A stretch of DNA of 64,000 bases from Kitasatospora aureofaciens (lineage in GTDB: Bacteria > Actinomycetota > Actinomycetes > Streptomycetales > Streptomycetaceae), in the NCBI RefSeq assembly GCF_019192735.1, contig NZ_JAHTKP010000002.1:62001-126000 (forward strand). The letters are read 5' to 3'. The notes under the pieces are model-generated. The model did no database searches. It worked only from the letters and a program-made list of their open reading frames with translations, and had not been told where the DNA came from. Each line of letters opens with the position of its first letter. Within the stretch, counting starts at the first letter, position 1. This document shows, piece by piece, positions 59,731 through 64,000 of the stretch. Made by a program: the position numbers and the translations under genes.

Positions 59731-60969
59731 CTACGTCACCTCGCCCCGGCGGGAGAAGCGCTCCGCCCGCCACTCGCCGCTCGCCAGCACCTCGGCCAGC
59801 TGCCGGGCCGCGTCCCAGACGTCCGTGTGGGACAGGTAGAGCGGGGTGAACCCGAAGCGCATCAGGTCCGGCGCGCGGAAGTCCCCGATCACGCCGCGCT
59901 CGATCAGCGCCTGCACCACCGGGTAGCCGTCGGCGTGCCGCAGCGCGACCTGGCTTCCGCGCCGGGCGTGCTCGCGCGGGGTCGCCACCTCGATCCCGTC
60001 CAGGCCCTCGACCAGGGCGATGAACAGGTCGGTCAGCGCCAGGCTCTTCGCCCGGACGGCGGCCAGGTCGGCGCGCTCCCAGACGTCCAGGCTGGCGCCC
60101 AGCGCGGCCTGGCCGAGCAGCGACGGCGAACTCGTCAGGAACCGTCCGATGCCCGCCTTCGGGTCGTACCCGGGCTCGAAGGCGAACGGCCGGGCGTGCC
60201 CGAACCAGCCGCTCAGCGGCTGCACCGGGCCGGCCGCCAGATGCCGCTCGGCGACGTACAGGAAGGCCGGCGAACCGGGGCCGCCGTTCAGGTACTTGTA
60301 GGTGCAGCCGACCGCGAAGTCCGCGTTCGCCGCGCCGAGTTCGACCGGCAGCGCGCCCACCGAGTGGCACACGTCCCAGATCATCAGCGCGCCCGCGGCC
60401 TGCACCCGGGCGGTGATCCCGGGCATGTCCAGCAGCTCGCCGGTGCGGTAGTCCACGTGCGAGAGGACGACCGCGGCGACGTCGCCGTCCAGGTGCGCGT
60501 CCAGCTCCTCGGGCCGGATCAGCACGCTGCGCGCGCCCTCGACCAGGCCGGTCACGCCCTCGGCGATGTACAGGTCGGTCGGGAAGGCCTCGCCGTCCCC
60601 GAGCACGGTGCGCCGCCCCGGGCGCAGCCCGAGGGCCGCCGACAGCACCTTGAACAGGTTCACCGAGGTGGTGTCGCAGACCACCACCTCGTCCGCCCCG
60701 GCGCCGACCAGTGGCGCGATCCGCCGGCCCAGCGCGTACGGCTGCTCGAACCAGCCGGCGTCGTTCCAGCTGCGGATCAGCTCCCGGCCCCACTCCTCCT
60801 CGACCACCTGCCGCACCCGCTCGGGCGTGCGCACCGGCAGCGCGCCCAGCGAGTTCCCGTCCAGGTAGATGACCCCGTCCGGCAGGGCGAACTCCTTGCG
60901 GAACGCCGCCAGCGGGTCGACGGCGTCCAGCGCCGCGCACTCCTCGCGCGTGATCGTGCCCGTGATCAT
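59731..60969 (-). CDS. kynU: Kynureninase
   Basis: A 412-residue PLP enzyme cleaving kynurenine to anthranilate and alanine. It has YLDGNSLGALP, the AEDEVVVCDTTSVNLFK-like region (EVVVCDTTSVNLFKVL), WDVCHS with the PLP Asp199, and the Schiff-base Lys225 in GCTYKYLNGGPG. The ATG at 60969 has GAGGGG upstream; a GTG at 60987 overlapping the dioxygenase stop (GTGA) is an alternative. It is the second gene of the tryptophan-degradation operon, making anthranilate from tryptophan. Confidence 0.92.
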   Translation of the reverse strand: MITGTITREECAALDAVDPLAAFRKEFALPDGVIYLDGNSLGALPVRTPERVRQVVEEEWGRELIRSWNDAGWFEQPYALGRRIAPLVGAGADEVVVCDTTSVNLFKVLSAALGLRPGRRTVLGDGEAFPTDLYIAEGVTGLVEGARSVLIRPEELDAHLDGDVAAVVLSHVDYRTGELLDMPGITARVQAAGALMIWDVCHSVGALPVELGAANADFAVGCTYKYLNGGPGSPAFLYVAERHLAAGPVQPLSGWFGHARPFAFEPGYDPKAGIGRFLTSSPSLLGQAALGASLDVWERADLAAVRAKSLALTDLFIALVEGLDGIEVATPREHARRGSQVALRHADGYPVVQALIERGVIGDFRAPDLMRFGFTPLYLSHTDVWDAARQLAEVLASGEWRAERFSRRGEVT

Positions 60970-60983
60970 GCCCAGCCCCTCGC

Positions 60984-61814
60984 TCACATCTCGTCCCGGA
61001 TCGTCCACAGCTCGGGGAACACGTCCTGCTCGGCCGACTTGCGCAGCCAGGTCAGGCCGCTGGAGCCGCCCGAGCCCGGCTTGCCGCCCATCGTCCGCTT
61101 GACCGCGTTCAGGTGCCGCTGGCGCCAGCGGGTGACCCGCTCGGCGACGTCCAGCAGCGCCTCGGCGAGCGGCTGGAGCGCGGCGAACTCCGGGTCGGTG
61201 TATACCCGGCGCCAGGCCGCCTCGACCTCCTCGGAGGCGCGGTAGCGCTGCTCGGACGGCTCGGCGTGGACCGCCAGGCCGCGGCGGGCCAGCAGGGCCA
61301 GGGCGTCGTCGTACAGGCCGGGGGCGCGCAGCGCCTCGGTCAGTTCGGCGTGCGTCTCCGGCACCTCGTCGTACATCTTGAGCAGGGCGACGTTCTTGTT
61401 GCCGAGGAGGAACTCCAGGCGCAGGAAGGCCGAGGACTGGAAGCCCGAGGCCTCGCCGAACAGTGCGCGGAAGGAGTTGAACTCCTGCGGCGTCATGGTG
61501 GCCAGCAGGTCCCAGGACTCGGTGAGCACGTCCTGGGCGTGCGTGCCGCGGCGCAGGGCGGCCAGCGCCGACGGCAGGTCGTCCTCGCGCAGCGCCTGCT
61601 GGGCGAGGGTCCACTCGTGCCGCACCAGGTCGAACAGCAGTTCCATCACCTGCGTGGTGACGATGAACGACATCTCGGCCGGCGCCTTGCTGAGCGGGTG
61701 CTGGAGGCTGTGCAACTCATCCAGGCGCGCGTAGCGGGCGTACGGGGTGCCCCGACCCGGCTGCCCGCCCCTGCCGAACGAAAGGCTGGGTGTCTCCACC
61801 GTGTCGTGCCCCAT
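60984..61814 (-). CDS. kynA: Tryptophan 2,3-dioxygenase
   Basis: A 276-residue heme enzyme that opens the indole ring of L-tryptophan to N-formylkynurenine. It keeps the substrate-site LDELHSLQHPLSK (His39), the MSFIVTTQVMELLFDLVRHEW segment, and the proximal heme His234 in RWRQRHLNAVKRTMG. The ATG at 61814 has an ideal AGGAGGG; an upstream in-frame ATG at 61844 is less likely. No formamidase gene lies beside it. It heads the kynA-kynU operon, divergent from the AsnC gene. Confidence 0.93.
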   Translation of the reverse strand: MGHDTVETPSLSFGRGGQPGRGTPYARYARLDELHSLQHPLSKAPAEMSFIVTTQVMELLFDLVRHEWTLAQQALREDDLPSALAALRRGTHAQDVLTESWDLLATMTPQEFNSFRALFGEASGFQSSAFLRLEFLLGNKNVALLKMYDEVPETHAELTEALRAPGLYDDALALLARRGLAVHAEPSEQRYRASEEVEAAWRRVYTDPEFAALQPLAEALLDVAERVTRWRQRHLNAVKRTMGGKPGSGGSSGLTWLRKSAEQDVFPELWTIRDEM

Positions 61815-62030
61815 CCCGATCCCTCCTGTGACCCTGGGCCCCATCGCCCGAACCGGTGACCAGACGGACGGCCTGGTTCCACCGAGGACCCCATTGTGCG
61901 GCGGTGCCGGGCCCGGATTGAATGGCCTCTGAGCACCGCAAACGCCCCCGGGGCTGTTGTTCGCAAGGTGTTCGGACGATTCTCTTTACGATCGGCAGAA
62001 CCGCCGATTCCAGCCACTCCGGGAGCCGCC

Positions 62031-62465
62031 ATGGACGCCGTCGACCGCCGCCTGCTCGCCGAGCTCCAGGCCGACGCCAGGCTCTCGTACAACGAACTGT
62101 CCCGCCGGGTGAGCCTGTCCGCACCCGCGGTGGCCGAACGGGTCCGCCGACTGGAGGCGGACGGGGTGATCACCGGCTACCACGCCCACGTGGACCTCAC
62201 CCGCTCCGGGCTGCCGATCACCGCGCTGGTCCAGATCCAGTGCTACGGCCCGCGCTGCGTGCTGCGCGACCCCGAGGTGGCGAACTGGCCGGAGGTGCTC
62301 CAGCTGCACCGGGTCACCGGCGGGGCCTGCTGCGTGCTGCTGGTCGCGGTGCCCACGATGGCCGAGTTCGAGGCGCTCTGCGACCGGCTCGGCGGCTACG
62401 GCCAGCCGTCCAGCTCGATGATCCTCTCCAGCCCGGTGCCCTGGCGGCCGGTGGTCGCCCCGTAG
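62031..62465 (+). CDS. AsnC/Lrp-family regulator of the kynurenine operon
   Basis: A 144-residue regulator: HTH AVDRRLLAELQADARLSYNELSRRVSLSAPAVAERVRRLEADG, then a RAM ligand domain ending GGYGQPSSSMILSSPVPWRPV. It is divergent from kynA, the usual place for the AsnC protein that induces the pathway in response to kynurenine or tryptophan. The ATG at 62031 starts the HTH; upstream codons in frame are not AsnC-like. A TACGAT -10 candidate lies at 61987-61992. Confidence 0.9.
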   Translation: MDAVDRRLLAELQADARLSYNELSRRVSLSAPAVAERVRRLEADGVITGYHAHVDLTRSGLPITALVQIQCYGPRCVLRDPEVANWPEVLQLHRVTGGACCVLLVAVPTMAEFEALCDRLGGYGQPSSSMILSSPVPWRPVVAP

Positions 62466-62525
62466 GAACCGGTGATCGTCCCGCCGGTGGCCTTGCCGTA
62501 GGCGTCAAGGAGTAGGTTCCTGGCC

Positions 62526-63065
62526 ATGCCGAATGAGCGTCACATCCTGCTGCTGCCCGGAAGCCTGCGCGCCGGTTCGACCAACGAGACGGTGCTGCAT
62601 ACGGCCGCCGCCATCGCCGCCGAAACCCCGGGCATCGGCGCCACCTACTACACCGGGCTGGCCGAGCTGCCGCACTTCAACCCGGACCACGACACCGACC
62701 CGCTGCCGGAGCCGGTGGTCGGGCTGCGGGCGGCGATCGACGCCGCCGACGCGCTGCTGATCTGCACCCCCGAGTACGCCGGCACGCTGCCCGGCTCCTT
62801 CAAGAACCTGCTGGACTGGACGGTCGGCGGGACGGAGATCTCGGACAAGCCCGCCGCCTGGATCAACTGCGCCGGTCCGGGCCGCGGCCAGGGCGCCGAG
62901 GCCACCCTGCGCACCGTCCTCGGCTACACCGGCGCGGCCGTGCTGGACGAGGCCTGCGCCCGGATCCCGCTGGACCGGCAGGCGGTCGGCCCGGACGGGC
63001 TGGTCGCCGACCCGCTGGTGCGCGAGCGGATCGGTGCGGTGCTGGCCCGGCTCGCCGCGGGCTGA
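62526..63065 (+). CDS. NADPH-dependent FMN reductase (flavodoxin-like)
   Basis: A 179-residue flavoprotein. The FMN phosphate loop is GSLRAGSTNETV, and ICTPEYAGTLPGSFKNLLDW matches the family's conserved TPEYNxxxPGxLKNAIDW-like motif. It probably reduces FMN, quinones or related electron acceptors. ATG at 62526, with AGGAGTAGG about 10 nt upstream. It is 60 bp downstream of the AsnC gene on the same strand and may be co-transcribed. Confidence 0.88.
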   Translation: MPNERHILLLPGSLRAGSTNETVLHTAAAIAAETPGIGATYYTGLAELPHFNPDHDTDPLPEPVVGLRAAIDAADALLICTPEYAGTLPGSFKNLLDWTVGGTEISDKPAAWINCAGPGRGQGAEATLRTVLGYTGAAVLDEACARIPLDRQAVGPDGLVADPLVRERIGAVLARLAAG

Positions 63066-63100
63066 CGCCCGTAGGCCGGGCTCGGTGCCCTTCAAGGAGC

Positions 63101-63184
63101 TCGGCGCCCCCCGGGGATCAGCGCCCCCCGGGGATCTGTGCCCCTCGGGGATCTGTGCCCCTCGGTGTCAGTGCCCTTCGGGGA
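63101..63184 (-). repeat. 16-17-bp tandem repeat spanning the MarC stop
   Basis: Five units on the minus strand, variants of CCCGAGGGGCACAGATC. The first holds the last codons of MarC (PEGH) and its TGA; the rest extend downstream. Confidence 0.75.
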
Positions 63185-63797
63185 GGTGCACCCCGAGCCC
63201 GGCCAGGCCGTTCAGGAACAGCTCCACCCCGACCGCCGCCAGCAGCAGCCCGAGCAGTCGGGAGAGCACCTCCAGCGAGGTGCGGTGGGTGCGCTGCATC
63301 AGCGGCGCGAGCAGGGCCACGCAGACGTAGTTGATCACCACGACGGCCACGTAGGCCCAGGCGACGGTGGCCCGCCAGCCCCAGTCGTCCTTGGCGAGCG
63401 AGGCGACCAGGACGGCGGTGATGGCGAGCGGGCTGGCGATGTACGGCAGCAGCAGTTCGCGGAAGCCGTCCAACATCGGGTTCGGCAGGTGCTCGTCGTC
63501 CTCGCCCTCGCCGAGGTGGACGCCGAAGACCAGCGCGACGGCGTAGAGGAAGAAGATCGTCCCGCCGGCGAGCTGCAGCGACTGGTCGCTGATGTGGAAG
63601 AGCGTGGTGACCTCGTCCGCGCTGAAACCGAGCACCAGGCCGATCACGGCCGAGACGACGGTGCTCCACGCCGCCAGCTGCCGCAGCTCCCGGGTGGTCC
63701 GGGAGGGGGCCAGCCGGGCGAAGGACAGCAGGACCTTCGGCGGGCCGACGACGGCGAAGAACGTGATGAAGGCGCTGCTCAGGTTGAAGACGAACAT
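63168..63797 (-). CDS. MarC-family membrane protein
   Basis: A 209-residue integral protein with six helices. It matches MarC (NAAT): FITFFAVVGPPKVLLSFARLA, the GGTIFFLYAVALVFG helix, PYIASPLAITAVLVASLAKDD and the C-terminal SRLLGLLLAAVGVELFLNGL. Function is not established; E. coli MarC is not an antibiotic pump. The ATG at 63797 fits the family; upstream codons are Pro/Arg-rich. No good RBS is seen, so the start is less sure. A tandem repeat covers its end. Confidence 0.85.
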   Translation of the reverse strand: MFVFNLSSAFITFFAVVGPPKVLLSFARLAPSRTTRELRQLAAWSTVVSAVIGLVLGFSADEVTTLFHISDQSLQLAGGTIFFLYAVALVFGVHLGEGEDDEHLPNPMLDGFRELLLPYIASPLAITAVLVASLAKDDWGWRATVAWAYVAVVVINYVCVALLAPLMQRTHRTSLEVLSRLLGLLLAAVGVELFLNGLAGLGVHLPEGH

Positions 63798-64000
63798 GGG
63801 CCAAGCATGACCGCGGCGATCATCGCGACCGCCCTGCCACGCCCCGGGCTCGGGCGTGGGCGTGGGCGTGGCGTGAATCGCACGGTCGGGCCGTTCATTC
63901 CTGATCACCGGCGGATTCGCCCGGATGGCGGTCCCGGCTCGAACGGCTGCGCGCTCTCGGGTCCCATGGAAGTCGGATCACCCTCCCGGGAACGAGGATG
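63798..64000. other. End of window upstream of MarC
   Basis: A 203-bp stretch without a supportable gene. GGAACGAGG followed by ATG at 63998 could be an RBS and start of a plus-strand gene that continues past the window. Confidence 0.4.

Overview
The window is high-GC actinobacterial DNA that reads as a chromosomal segment of a Streptomycetaceae member (Streptomyces or Kitasatospora). The evidence is extreme third-position G/C, many GTG starts, several probably leaderless genes with the start codon about 7 nt after a TAnnnT -10 box, a FasR-fabD-fabH order, a homodimeric-type aceE, multiple TerD paralogues, DUF1023 secreted hydrolases and a GlxA-type copper radical oxidase. There is no integrase, transposase, plasmid or phage gene and no CRISPR array, so it looks like ordinary chromosome with accessory modules.

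Layout. 1-3.0 kb: fatty-acid synthesis (fabH partial, fabD, fasR, all minus). 3.2-9.9 kb: pirin-like protein, serine beta-lactamase-like protein, a MerR regulator with an aldo/keto reductase, a DinB-like enzyme divergent from a WYL/YafY regulator, a secreted DUF1023 hydrolase and an MmcQ/YjbR protein. 10.0-14.3 kb: a putative H2O2 module, a secreted copper radical oxidase in one operon with a DyP peroxidase carrying four C-terminal repeats. 14.5-19.2 kb: a membrane acyltransferase, a second DUF1023 hydrolase and a NarL-type two-component system whose candidate operator lies in front of both its own operon and the hydrolase. 19.3-22.1 kb: aceE. 22.6-37.0 kb: a stress and metal-response region with DUF3052, AhpE-like peroxiredoxin, two TerD proteins, a TerC/DUF475 membrane protein, a DUF2637 membrane protein, a TerA-like protein, a TerD with a Pro/Gly/Tyr tail, and an operon of CitE-like lyase, a fused phosphoribosyltransferase/StiP/PELOTA protein and a HAD phosphatase, then an FmdB zinc ribbon and a coiled-coil membrane protein. 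37.2 kb: tRNA-Val(UAC). 37.4-46.0 kb: a Clp ATPase, a second two-component system and a MacB/FtsX-type ABC transporter with a SHOCT protein. 46.0-64.0 kb: a phosphoesterase, TetR regulators, two secreted proteases, an acyl-CoA dehydrogenase/amidohydrolase operon, an inositol-monophosphatase-like protein facing a double AsnC regulator, a phosphopantetheinyl transferase, a TIM-barrel glycosidase-like protein, the tryptophan-kynurenine operon (kynA-kynU) with its AsnC regulator, an FMN reductase and a MarC protein.

The most interesting signals are: (i) paired operator arrays that tie each two-component system to a neighbouring target; (ii) the oxidase-peroxidase operon with an unusual repeat domain; (iii) the Ter-associated operon with a four-part fusion and no ATP-grasp partner in view; (iv) a 23-codon ORF joined by ATGA overlaps to both fabD and fabH; and (v) at least ten genes whose stop codon sits in or next to a short tandem repeat. 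All assignments come from reading the sequence; no database search was run.
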